Assembly: GCA_011109175.1 (NCBI GenBank)
Contig: RDEW01000028.1
Span: 167,821-198,672, forward strand
Reading direction: 5' to 3'
Origin: Dicyema japonicum
Taxonomy: Eukaryota; Dicyemida; Rhombozoa; Dicyemidae
Length of the DNA: 30,852 nt
Shown: piece by piece, positions 10,801 to 20,507 of the stretch
Layout: each line of letters starts with the position of its first letter
How positions within the stretch are numbered: the first letter of the stretch is position 1
Notes under the pieces: model-generated
Told to the model about the DNA's origin: nothing
Databases searched by the model: none
Seen by the model: the letters and a program-made list of their open reading frames with translations, nothing else
Position numbers and translations under genes: made by a program

Positions 10801-12933
10801 CTATGCGTTTTTACGAAAATCACGGATATTCCGATTCCATCACGGAAAACGCATTTTACCTATATTCAGTTTAAAATCAACCATTTCAGCTTTATCATTG
10901 ATTCTAACATTGTAGTACCCATCTCTTGGAGTCTTCACATTCTTGACAACATCATCACAGGATCCGTACAATTCTTACGAATTTTAATCAATCGAACTTT
11001 CACATTTTCCGTTAGCATTTCGTCTCCCGTACTTGCATTTGCAAAGATATCCAGGGACAGTGTCGACGCATACTTCTTCCTCCTCACAAATATTGGACTT
11101 GCACTCATTTATATCTTTGACTCAAATATAAGATTTACTTTTGCACTCATTTTTGCCGTCCCCTTCAAATCCGACTCTGCACTCGCAAAAGTGATTAGCA
11201 CAATCCGCCAATTTGTGGCAGTCCTTATGAGACCAACAATAATTATTTTCTATTTAAAGATTTATATTTTACTAATGCAGATTCCGTTCACTAATTCATA
11301 CCCCTCGTTACATTTGCACGTGTATGACCCAATCGTGTTTAGGCAGTACGAATTTTCAGGACATTCCACAGAAGAACATTCGTTAATATCTACGATTCAC
11401 AGTATTGTTCACCTCCGCAGTATTTGCTTCCATCCCCGTTGAACCCCTCTCGGCACCTGCAGGACCCAAAATGACACATCCCATATTCGCCATTGCAATC
11501 GCCGTCGTTCACACAGTGTTTTAATTCTAAGCACATAAAAGTGGTAATCTCCACCATATTCGCAAATGTAAGAATTTTGTTGGCTGCAGTCATCACTAAC
11601 TGTGCTATGGTTTTCAATGGCATTGCAGAGTCCGTTCTTAGGGACAAGATCTTCACTTGATAAAATTGAAAACCTATCCACAATTTTGTAGACTTGTGTA
11701 ACTTCAATATTTTGGAGTAAAATTCTACATCCCCCATGACTCTTACGCTGGCTAATGTCATCCCCCACTTTGTGCAGTTGTTTACGCTATTTTGAAAAGT
11801 ATTTGTATTAACAGCTTCTTGAAGACACTTATCTCCAAATCTAAGCTCGTGGGTTGGACACACTTTGAAATCTACGTTGACTAATTTCACGCACATTTGA
11901 CCGATTTCTTGCATATCGATTGCTTGTGGTCACTGCACACGGAAGGCGAAAATGTCCCGTTCATATAATGATAACATTTCTTGTTTGTGGGGGTATTCAA
12001 ACTGTAAACTGGACCGTTTATAAATTTCACGTGGTTATTTGTTTGTAACACGTATCCTCCTTGAAGTCCAACCCAATAGGAGACATCGGAGTCACTAGAA
12101 AATTAATAGGTTTTAGACATTATCCCCCGAGAGGATAGTTCAGTCGATATGTCATCGTCAAACGATGCCAAGTCTCCCCCATGTAAGTTACAATAGTAGA
12201 ATCCAGAGAGATAATCAAATTCGTGTTTAATGGCAACATAGCAACTCCCATTAATAAGAACCCACCCATATGGACAGACGTGGGTCATCAAGGTATCTAA
12301 AATAACTTGTGTGTGTACTTATTTCACAAATAAATAATTTAGGAGTCCTGCAGTCTCCAACCCCAAATTTACCGTTATTCCCATCCAAGTATCCACATGT
12401 TTGGTTTTTTGACGAATTCTCCTCTCGTAGTTTGTTAACCCCTCCGTTTTTCCAGTATAATTTATCTAACTTATGATGACCATTACTTATTATTAGATCT
12501 TTCCTGAGTCCAACCCAAAAGCTTTCATTTTTGTTAACAGCCTGTATGCTTTTAAAGATCTTTTCGTAATTAGTGGGGTCCGACAGGGATGCCAGACTTC
12601 CGTTGCAGGAATCATAAGCTTCTTGGTAAGTTTGTTTTTGCGAGTAAATTCTGTAGCAAATTCCGTTAAATTCCTCATAGTAAGGGGGACATTGAGCTAT
12701 TGAATAAACTCACAAGTAACCATGACACCCAGTATGATTCGACCCCTTCTTCCCATCTCCTCGTAAGCCATGTTTGCATATACACTCGAAATTACTGTCA
12801 TCAATATTGACACATTTGGCAAGACTGTGACACGTGAAGGTGGCATGTATTGAACACAAGGAGTGGTCGTTGTGAATCGTAGACAAGACTTATAAATATT
12901 AAATTCCTTACAAATAATAAAAATGAATATCAT
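4204..12933 (-). CDS. Giant secreted modular glycoprotein: EGF, C-type lectin, seven fibrinogen-like modules, VWD-C8-TIL, EGF
   Basis: One minus-strand gene starts at ATG 12933 and stops with TAA at 4204-4206. Splicing 49 introns that I could place gives a continuous protein of roughly 2,450 residues; three further junctions remain unresolved. Exon 1 is only 22 nt and begins a hydrophobic signal peptide (MIFIFIIFLSTIHN). Order: EGF, CTLD x3, EGF-type x4, FBG-like module x7, cbEGF x3, VWD-C8-TIL, VWC/EGF-like, EGF x3. No transmembrane helix is visible, so it is probably secreted and works in adhesion or matrix assembly. Introns placed at 12889-12911, 12697-12720, 12297-12318, 12095-12118, 11872-11894 and so on are mostly 21-28 nt, with about twenty of exactly 23 nt. 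ATTAAA on the minus strand about 33 nt past the stop may be the poly(A) signal. I know of no named orthologue with this architecture. Confidence 0.9.
4872..6013 (-). other. Domain block: von Willebrand factor D, C8 and TIL domains
   Basis: VWD begins [17 protein letters not shown] and continues [13 protein letters not shown]. It closes with [14 protein letters not shown], the usual GLCGN-x-N-x-D-x-x-DDF signature. C8 follows with [24 protein letters not shown] and [21 protein letters not shown] runs [18 protein letters not shown] to [11 protein letters not shown]. This D assembly is known from von Willebrand factor, gel-forming mucins, zonadhesin and tectorin, where it mediates covalent or calcium-dependent multimerisation. 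No CGLC-type disulphide isomerase motif was seen in the part read, so disulphide-linked polymer formation cannot be claimed. Introns of 22-25 nt cut each domain. Confidence 0.9.
6042..6476 (-). other. Domain block: three calcium-binding EGF domains
   Basis: Three successive units begin [30 protein letters not shown] and [15 protein letters not shown]. Each has six cysteines and the D-(I)-(D/N)-E-C plus aromatic-G consensus that binds calcium and makes tandem EGFs rigid. Introns of 28, 23 and 28 nt separate them from each other and from the VWD domain that follows. A rigid calcium-dependent rod between the fibrinogen-like array and the VWD unit is a reasonable inference. Confidence 0.9.
6498..10973 (-). 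other. Seven tandem fibrinogen-like modules of the neurexin-IV/CNTNAP type
   Basis: Each unit of about 180-210 residues follows one pattern: a cysteine, then a Y-x-x-IDPDG...PF-x-V-x-C stretch, a middle part with an x-x-C-x-Q-x-L-x-Y-x-C element, a C-x-C turn, and a close resembling G-L-x-x-x-x-x-LPI...(V)GD-x-x-C. These features match the fibrinogen-like region of neurexin IV/CNTNAP. Units: M1 10973-10340, M2 10314-9668, M3 9644-9081, M4 9059-8400, M5 8375-7796, M6 7772-7119, M7 7097-6498. Clear IDPDG signatures: [11 protein letters not shown] (M2), [19 protein letters not shown] (M4), [19 protein letters not shown] (M5), [17 protein letters not shown] (M6). M1, M3 and M7 keep the cysteine frame but have lost IDPDG. 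Joins between units are 21-25-nt introns. M1 (near 10630-10690), M4 (near 8640-8660) and M7 (near 6790) each contain one junction I could not resolve in frame. Confidence 0.82.
10998..11526 (-). other. Domain block: four EGF-type domains
   Basis: Exon 8 (11526-11413) gives [20 protein letters not shown] and [11 protein letters not shown]. Exon 9 (11389-11273) opens [16 protein letters not shown], the calcium-binding D-I-N-E-C form. Exon 10 (11249-11139) encodes an EGF-like unit ([18 protein letters not shown]). Exon 11 (11114-10998) opens [10 protein letters not shown] and ends [13 protein letters not shown]. Introns of 23-28 nt fall between domains, mostly in phase 1, which is the classic arrangement for exon-shuffled extracellular modules. 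Confidence 0.88.
11555..12933 (-). other. Domain block: signal peptide, EGF and three C-type lectin domains
   Basis: Exon 2 (12888-12721) gives a complete EGF with six cysteines ([16 protein letters not shown], then [13 protein letters not shown]...GC). CTLD1 (12696-12319) runs from [13 protein letters not shown] through WVGLRK and ends [16 protein letters not shown]2 (12296-11895) runs from [13 protein letters not shown] through YWVGLQ and ends with a cysteine pair in [16 protein letters not shown]3 (11871-11555) runs [12 protein letters not shown] to NSYICEYE and is shorter in the long-loop region. Each keeps the W-(I/V)-G core or its remnant and the terminal cysteines. None shows the EPN or QPD plus WND calcium/sugar-binding motifs, so calcium-dependent carbohydrate binding is doubtful and protein-protein contacts are more likely. 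Confidence 0.88.
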
Positions 12934-13288
12934 TAACACTAATATTGATACATTGTGTTATATATTAATAAACCATATGCTGCCTGCTTAATCAATTAGT
13001 GTCAATTACTGTTTTTTTGTCATCAGGTGGGACATTATTTCCAGTAAATTATATACATCTACTGCTCAGAAAATAACCAATCATGTAACATGTGTCTAAT
13101 TACGACAGAATGCAATATGCTCAGTTATAAAAACAATATCAATCAGACTTGCCTGTTGTCACAAATCTATTTCAACTTTGATGACCTTAATGAATTCCCT
13201 CTCATAAACGAATCACAAAGTTTAAAAGATTATAATCATTAAATAATCACATTACTATTTTTGGTGAGGTTTCTTAATTGGATCACAG
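12934..13288. other. Intergenic region between the giant gene and a LINE fragment
   Basis: About 350 bp of AT-rich DNA lies upstream of the giant gene's start codon and must contain its promoter. I see no clear TATA element, initiator or binding-site cluster on the minus strand that I would defend, and no repeat. Confidence 0.4.
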
Positions 13289-14400
13289 TTGAGAAAAATG
13301 TCTAGAAAGCAAAGGATACAAAGGGATGCATCTCGTCTAAAGCTCCTTACGTTCAATGCTAGAAGCTTATCTACGACCTGGTCGAGGAAGATTCTCTGTG
13401 ACGACTTGGAGAGATATGACGTATCCATTGCGTGCCTACAAGAGACGAAAGTTACTTGTAGCCTTGATGAGAGTCATGGTGAATATCGAATAATATGTAT
13501 ACCGAGTGACTCAAAATATTATGGACTTGGATTTGCCATCCATTCAAAGTTGACAAGTGCAGTCCACCGTACATGGAGTGTAAATGACAACATCTGTGTT
13601 ATACAAATCTGTCTAAACGACTTTCCTCCTTCGAAGAGCTTCTGACAATTATAAATGTTTATGAGTCACACTGCGGGAGAGTAGTGAAAGATCCGACAGA
13701 ACTAGACGACTTCTATTCAGCACTGTTACGGACGTACATCAAATTTGAGTCGTCATCACTAATACTCATTGCTGGGGATTTGAATGCGAAAATCGGGATG
13801 AAGAATAACCCGGATGATGTTTTCTTAGGAGAACATGGACGTGGAATAAGAAACCTACCCAGGACAATACTTGGTCACTTTTGTATGGCAAACAACTTTT
13901 TCCTATGTAATACTGCATTTACGCATCCTGCCACAAAACTACGTGGATGGGGAAGCGAAGGAACTCAGAGGGAAAGCTGGTCCCAATATACAATCAAATA
14001 GATTATGTCATACGCCGGGCTAAAGACAAACACCTTCTAGTAAACGCACGTTCATATGAAGGCTCGACGACTGTCAGCGACCACAAGATGGTTATTGCGA
14101 CCTTCACTCTGAAAAAACATGCCATCAAATGCAAGAATGCCAAAAATCACGAATTTGAGAAAATCAGAGGCGACTGAAAGGCTGATTTCCCAACCGGAGA
14201 CTACTGAGAGATGTCAACAATACATTCAGACTCATATGCAGAACGCATTGGTGGATACCTCGTTAGAAGACGCTTGGAAACGCAAAAAAACACCATCAAC
14301 GAAGCTGCTGAGGCATGTCTTGGCAAAAAGAAAAATTCAGGCAGCCGTCCTGTACGTTCATGCTCGGGCACTAAGGAGAACACCGAGAAAAGATGAGATC
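13289..14400 (+). pseudogene. LINE fragment: leader and APE-type endonuclease only
   Basis: A start at 13298 (MSRKQRIQRD) leads into LLTFNARSLS, ACLQETKV, YYGLGFAI and HRTWSVND. After a frameshift near 13640, IAGDLNAKIG, GEHGRGIRN and FFLCNTAF follow. After another near 13970, PIYNQIDYVI and VSDHKMVIATF follow. These are the N, E, D-x-N and SDH motifs of APE endonucleases, in the same order as the LINE at 22.1-25.3 kb, and clearly the same family. The linker after the endonuclease can be followed to about 14400 with several frame changes (NTINEAAEACLGKK), and then the homology stops before the RT. The copy is thus intact at the 5' end and truncated at the 3' end. Confidence 0.8.
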
Positions 14401-14609
14401 GCTGTTAGAATGCATCGGGATCACGTGATGATTAGTTTGGTTTTTACCGTTGTCTTGGGTTGTTAAATAAAAAAATAATTACCTTCGCAAACAGAAAGGC
14501 AGCAAATTATTTTTTCGGATTATTGAGGGTTTACTGTATTGGAATGAGGAATACTATATTCTGAAGACAAACATATAGAAATAGCCATAGCTAACAATTA
14601 TTATTATTA

Positions 14610-15702
14610 CAGTGCGACCCCGAATTGGGGAAATTTTGAGGTTTTCCCCAAAAAAGAGGGTTTTCCTTAAATTTGGGTCTACCCTGTTCGATATACTACC
14701 TTAATAATATAACCAAGATGGATAATTACAATTTTTATATTTTAATAAAAAAATCTGTTAATTTTCGCATCAAACTCATAATATTTGCTTTGAATTGTTT
14801 AGATCAATGACATTTTCTGGAGTCTCTTGCTTAATAACATTTAGCAGCATTGTGAATACACATTTCGCATTGTTTATAACTTGTCGATCATCCAAACGTT
14901 CCAGAAATTGTTCGCTGCAGTCCTCTTCATCACTGCTAGTATCATCTTAGAAGCTCTCCAAAATCGCATTTTCCACAATTTCCGAATCAATCTGACTTTC
15001 TCAGGTGTCCTCTTTTTCCAGACAGTCATATTCCAAAGCCTTTTCAAAGCAATGTCGTATTGAAGTTTCTGTAATCTCCCCCATTCCAATTTCGAACATG
15101 AATAGCATCCAATATTGTGATTCCCTTTATTGCTTCAACAATTTGAGCTACAGGAATTTTATCATGGATAATCGTTTTCATCATCCAATAATTGAAATGA
15201 TTCTTAAATGCCTGTATTATCCCTTGGTCTTAAGGCTGAATTAAGGAAGTTGTGTTTTTTAGAAAAAATTATATTACGTCTACGTTTGAATATTGGGCAG
15301 AAACAGCATGACAAGTTGCATTGTCAATTAATAATGCTATTTTTTTTCTCCCTCATTTCCTCGTTAAATCAAGATAACCAATTTTCAAAAATATTTTTTG
15401 TCATCCAGACTTTTAAAATTATTCTTTTTAAAGTTATTCCTTACCAGGTTAATTAGTTAACTAACCAAGTTAGTTTTCAAAATTATTGATACAGGTTAGA
15501 ATAAATAAATAATAACAAATCAAAAATTATAGAAATATTAATCGTTTATGATAATATAAAATTTTTCTCCAGTAGGGGGTTTATTTCTTTAAAAATCATC
15601 GTATTTTATAGGGATGTCGAAAATATTCCCCCAAAAGCAAGGTTTTCCCAAAAAAAGAAAGTTTCCCCGCTACTTGGGTTTCGCTAATTCGGGGTCGTAC
15701 TG
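14610..15702 (-). mobile_element. pogo/Tigger-like DNA transposon, internally deleted
   Basis: Terminal inverted repeats begin CAGTGCGACCCCGAATT at 14610 and, on the other strand from 15702, CAGTACGACCCCGAATT. Weaker pairing continues inside for another 30 or so bases. Both ends are flanked by TA (14608-14609 and 15703-15704), the duplicated target of Tc1/mariner/pogo elements. The minus strand retains the end of a DDE transposase: IALLIDNATCH (second catalytic aspartate region), NTTSLIQP, then after a stop DQGIIQAFKNHF, and further down an acidic tail. That order is typical of the pogo/Tigger DDE_1 domain. The DNA-binding N-terminus and first catalytic block are missing and several stops interrupt the frame, so the copy cannot encode an active enzyme. 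Confidence 0.82.
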
Positions 15703-15732
15703 TATTAACCCCAGACTTACCATTGTAAGCCT

Positions 15733-16078
15733 AGCACAAACAGTCATAACTAACTAATCCAAGGAAGGAATCAAATTGAGAACAGCTGCTTGTGCCGACC
15801 AAATCCATCTTCCAATACTTCATTACAGGTTTCTGCTTGCGAAGAGAGATGGGGAAGTAAGTCCGCCTTCTTCCATTTTTGTCCCACGTCCTACCGTCGA
15901 GGACCAGCACAAACAGTCATAACTAACTAATCCAAGGAAGGAATCAAATTGAGAACAGCTGCTTGTGCCGACCAAATCCATCTTCCAATACTTCATTACA
16001 GGTTTCTGCTTGCGAAGAGAGATGGGGAAGTAAGTCCGCCTTCTTCCATTTTTGTCCCACGTCCTACCGTCGCGGACA
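15733..16078. repeat. 173-bp tandem direct duplication
   Basis: Copies 15733-15905 and 15906-16078 abut without spacer and are nearly identical; the difference I see is near the unit end (cgtcgagga versus cgtcgcgga). No coding content was recognised. Confidence 0.95.
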
Positions 16079-17640
16079 TCACTTTATTATTTAGCGGAAT
16101 AGTTTTAATAATGCAATCTACATAGGATTTGGTTAGGGAGAAATGTAGGAAGATCTCTTTTAACTACTGTGTCGTGCCAGAAGAACTCGTCGCCTCACGG
16201 GTAAGATCTGTTTGACAAGAGTTGACCTTCGCTGAAAACTCCATCTGTCTTCTGGAGAAATATCACGGTTTAATTGACTTTCCGAATCGTCAGTTTATTG
16301 TACTACTGAGAAATGTCTACAATCCCAAATCTGAGGTGGACAATGTAACCATTCGAGGTTTTAGCTGGAATCAGGCGGTCACTTAGTTTTTTATTATTCG
16401 AGAAGAGTCTCCCCTTTTTCAACATTGAATTAAACTTTGAAATGATTGAAAAACTACCTCTTCACATGAATTCCAAGAAGTAGACTAGTTAATAATTCTA
16501 AGTTGTTCGAGCATCTAAAGACTATCAAAGATAGATAACCTTAGTGTCTTTTTCGAGATTTTCCATGATCAGATCAAAATGTTCACCCTTTAATAAGAGC
16601 CCATTCGGATGGTTATTCATAAATCCTCCTTTTTATACGGCGAATAAACATTCAGATTTTCCCCTTTACTGAAAAATTTTGTAATCTCCTTAAATTCGTA
16701 TTTCTCTGGAAAATTGATATTCTCAGGGTTATTCACAACCATAAAAGACTCACTTTTATTTTTCATCTAAATTCAATATCTCTATAATAAACTTCATAAC
16801 TATAGATTCCGTATAGTTGTGTAAGTAAATTGTCATTGTCGAATAAAATATTCTGAAAACTCAAAAAAATAATCTACCATAGTCATCAAATAATGTTTCG
16901 AGAATGTTTAATTCACATTCGGAAATAGTTTTTACTACTAAATTCCCGTTGGATATTGTAAATAATGTTGATTCATCATTTTCAGGATTTTGGAATAACT
17001 TCCAAGAACAAGCCAAAGAGATCTAAAGTGAATCATTTAATATTTTGAAGGTCTCGATATTATTGACAATAATAGACATATTTTGTTGAAAAACAAGAGA
17101 GATGTAATCAGTATTGTTAAATCCTAATATAAGATAATTTTGACTTTTGTGCTTCTATAATTACTCGGGCTTCGGACGGATTTTTTTAAATTTGATACAT
17201 TTCCCTATGCGGCCTACGGCTGCGTAATGCTTAATTCTTTTTTCCCTAATTTGGTTATAAGCAAAGATTTTATTTAACAATTTTTTAAGTCTTTTTTATG
17301 TACTTTAGTTTTTTATTCATCTTCTTGTATAACGACCGACAAGTTGAAAACCGACATACAGAGAATTGATTGACCACATTCCGTAATATGTTACGTTTGA
17401 TAACAAAAAATTCTTAACGACACAACTGCTCCAAAGTGTTTTGGGCACAATGTCGAGACCGATGAAGTTCTTCGGCAAGCAAATTCATCTTGGTTTCATC
17501 ATCTAGAGAAATGACGAGTTTTGGGTTGTCGTACCGATTTTTTATATATAAAGATCCGTCTAATATATCGAAATATTGTGATTTTTGAGTTATCCAGAAT
17601 TAATTTTTTTCACTAAAAATATAATATTTTAATTTTTTTA
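16079..17640. other. AT-rich region without recognisable features
   Basis: No open frame, shared repeat or RNA gene was recognised in about 1.5 kb. Many stops occur on both strands. Decayed transposon sequence continuous with the RT fragment to the right is possible. Confidence 0.4.
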
Positions 17641-17649
17641 AATATGGAA

Positions 17650-18460
17650 ACCAGATCTCAAAAGTATCCCATGCATGTGGCCTAGATGGGTTACCATTAA
17701 TCAGCTTTAAGCATCTTGACTGCGAGCAAAGGCTGCATTAACAGATTTGTACAATTATTTTATCAATACACACGTTCTCTTAAAAATTCGGGAGAACACG
17801 CCTATTCTGAAAACAGAAAAGTCAAAAGAAAACCCTGCTTCGTATCATCCGGTCTCCATACATGCAAAATATCAAAAGTGTTAGAATAACTTGTTCTAAA
17901 GATAATTTTTCAGGATCAGCTTCAAATTTATCAGCGATGGTTTCAGCAAACCAAAAACTCATATGCGGATAGCCTTGCTTTCTGTGGACATAGGAAAGTT
18001 ATTAACTCTATATCGTAGTCTCTGACTCTGCTACCAAAAATAATGTTTTCAACACACCAAAAACTCATATGCGGATAGCCTTGCTTTCTGTGGACATAGG
18101 AAAGTTATTAACTCTATATCGTAGTCTCTGATTCTGCTACCAAAAATATTTTTGAAACTTGTAATAAAATCCGAATATAAAAATGTGACTGAGTAACTTT
18201 CCGAGCAACATGGGAATAATACGGTACGGCGAACACAACTCAATTTGCCGAACGGTTTACCACAAGGACTCCCACTTTCCTCTACATCACTCAAACTGTT
18301 ATTATCAGTCATTCAAATTTCAATGATCCAGACGTGCTGTTACTGCTTGATGAAATTATTATCGCCGTTAGGAACAGACCCCCATCCTAGCTGAACAATC
18401 TCTTCGTACTTATATATGTAGACGATTTCTTTGTTATTTTTTATTTAAAATGTTCGGGTA
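17650..18460 (+). pseudogene. Decayed LINE reverse transcriptase of a second lineage
   Basis: Plus-strand pieces in several frames follow the RT motif order: GLDGLPLISFKHLDC near 17680-17725; ENPASYHPVSIHAKYQK near 17830-17880; THMRIALLSVDIGKLLTLY near 18065-18115; LNGLPQGLPLS-type motif (NGLPQGLPLSS) near 18255-18285; and IYVDDFFVIFY near 18413-18445. The last two correspond to the conserved (N)G-x-PQG and Y-x-DD blocks. YVDD and NGLPQG differ from the YADN/YADD and GVPQG forms of the endonuclease LINE family nearby, so this is a different lineage, jockey/CR1-like at a guess. Frameshifts, stops and a duplication interrupt it. Confidence 0.6.
17951..18155. repeat. 106-bp tandem direct duplication
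   Basis: The segment beginning ccaaaaactcatatgcggat at 17951 recurs at 18057, offset 106. It lies within the decayed RT and duplicates part of its palm region. Confidence 0.92.
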
Positions 18461-18540
18461 GGCAATTTCACTTCTCTTTAGAGTAGATCAGTTTTCCATA
18501 ATGGTACAGGTAGTTTATCATTATGTTTCTTATTCCCAGG

Positions 18541-18862
18541 CTCCTTCGGTCAATTTCACTCGTTCTTAAGAGAAATCTCGGAAAACTGACCAGCTAAGTG
18601 GAAACGACATCATGTAGCGGCTCCATCCACCAAACTGACATTGTAGCTTATGAACACTCCAGATGATCTTTTCGTTTCGAGGTTGATCGTCACCATCCAT
18701 GCTCCTTCGGTCAATTTCACTCGTTCTTAAGAGAAATCTCGGAAAACTGACCAGCTAAGTGGAAACGACATCATGTAGCGGCTCCATCCACCAAACTGAC
18801 GTTGTAGCTTATGAACACTCCAGATGATCTTTTCGTTTCTAGGTTGATCGTCACTATCTGAG
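18541..18862. repeat. 161-bp tandem direct duplication
   Basis: Copies start at 18541 and 18702 with ctccttcggtcaatttcact and differ at only a few positions. No coding content was recognised. Confidence 0.95.
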
Positions 18863-20507
18863 GAAAGTAATCACTTTCTATCTCTCAAAATATCGTTTGG
18901 AGCTTTATGTGCTCCATAAAAGAAGAGAAACAATAAATTCTCCGAGTGTATATTTTCTATAAGATCGTTTTGATTTTTCAGACATCATTACCTTGAATCC
19001 ATGCTGGTCAGATACCTTCTTTGGTAATCGTCCATCTTAGTTCGTCTCCCGTACCCAAAACTCTTATATTTGAAGTTAAAGTCCTTAATCACAATTGACT
19101 CTTTAATATAACTGAACTAATTTTAAATCTCTTCCGCGTACTTCTTCAAGTTTTTTGAATACAGTTCATCAATAGAAATCCACCTATCGGACCAGAATAC
19201 TTTGATCGCCAGAAATTCATAAAACATCGAGGCAATTATCCTCAGATCTCTAACTCGAAGAGCCGATCGTCGAAAATAGACGTCACAGTCTCCACTAAAG
19301 TTTTACTTTTCAGCAATCACTCACCCCTCTGCCTCTCGTATTTTAAACTATTATCATCTGGTCTTCACACAGAGGCCGCTGCTTTCATAGGTACTAGGCA
19401 GACCCAATAGCTCGCTCCGTGAATGATCGAACCGCACTTGATATTTGATCTCCCGTTTGTTTATACCGGGCACTCGGGAAGATTATGCGGTCTTCCACAG
19501 CGAAGGCAGCTTGGCCAGTTCAAGGTTTTGCTAGGACAGTTCAGGGTTTTGCTAGGACATATCTGGAACACTTAGTTTACTAGTTATGGTCATTTGGAAT
19601 AAATTCATAAAATAACGATAAAATTAATTTATAATTTTAAATAAATTGAGATTATAGTATAAATGTTTGAAGGACATACGATTAAACTAATAAAGTCGAT
19701 TATTATGACGAGGTCCCCTACGTAATGGGAGTCACCCTTCATGATCACGGGTCTAATGTTCTGGAAGAGCCATCGTATCAGTATAGACTCCCCATTCGGC
19801 AGTTTTGTAAGCCAGTTGATTGACCTGATAAAGTCAGACATGCTCGGACCAAACATGTCAGACGTCTAAATGGAGATTGGCTAGAATGCGAACCGATCCC
19901 TAATGGTACAGTACTTTATCCTTTTCAAATCTTCAGCAGTATTCGCTGTAGATCTTTTCCGAAACGATGACTTGAGCTGATTCTCGTTAGAGTAAGTTCC
20001 GTGCAGGTTGAATTCCATTAAAACAGTATTCATTTGCATTGTGAAAGATTGAAAAATTTCGAAAATCATGAAATTTGTACTGCAAAATCAAGATTACTCA
20101 GTTCCAAATACGCGTGGAAGGATTCGAAACTGGATATTTGTCTCAAGGATATATCACACCACAGATTCTAAGAAAGAATGAGTTCAATCATGATAACTGC
20201 CTTCTAATTTATAGTATTTTAAAAGTTTGATGAAATAAGAATATTGTGTTATCTTAAATAGTTGTGATGATAAATATCAATTTAATTAAAAAGAAATTAT
20301 TATATTGAAGTATTTATATATAGTGGTGGATAACTCCAAACACTAAATTGCTCGTAGAAAAGGCGTCTTTGCTAAAAGAGAAATATTTCTAACTACATTA
20401 GAACATTAATTTTGTAAAATAAATTGGCCTAATATATATTTTCAAAAATATTTTTTGTTAAAATAAGGTCAGTCTCTCAAGACCAGAGTCATCGATCAAA
20501 CCATACA
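18863..20507. other. Unassigned region with short open frames
   Basis: Two minus-strand open stretches (20069-19881, starting MIFEIFQSFTMQMNT, and 19856-19629, starting MFGPSMSDFIRSINW) lie in the same frame 24 nt apart and could be exons. I could not find a fitting short intron and recognise no family. A 21-bp direct repeat unit occurs twice at 19516-19557. Confidence 0.35.
19516..19557. repeat. 21-bp direct repeat, two copies
   Basis: cagttca(a/g)ggttttgctaggac is repeated at 19516 and 19537 with one mismatch. Confidence 0.85.

Noticed and set aside
10801-10860. A single 59-nt intron with an internal hairpin
   Set aside because: Although atgcgtttt and aaaacgcat could pair, treating the whole segment as one intron breaks the reading frame. 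Two short introns around a 36-nt exon keep the frame and supply the expected V-x-C residues.
4204-12933. Splitting the giant gene into several neighbouring genes
   Set aside because: Apart from three unresolved junctions, each domain block joins the next through a short GT..AG intron in phase, no internal signal peptide was found, and no intergenic gap exceeds a few tens of bases.
4204-12933. A ciliate or nucleomorph origin suggested by the tiny introns
   Set aside because: The genes use TAA, TAG and TGA as stops and encode animal-type EGF, CTLD, VWD and fibrinogen-like modules, which such genomes do not have in this form.
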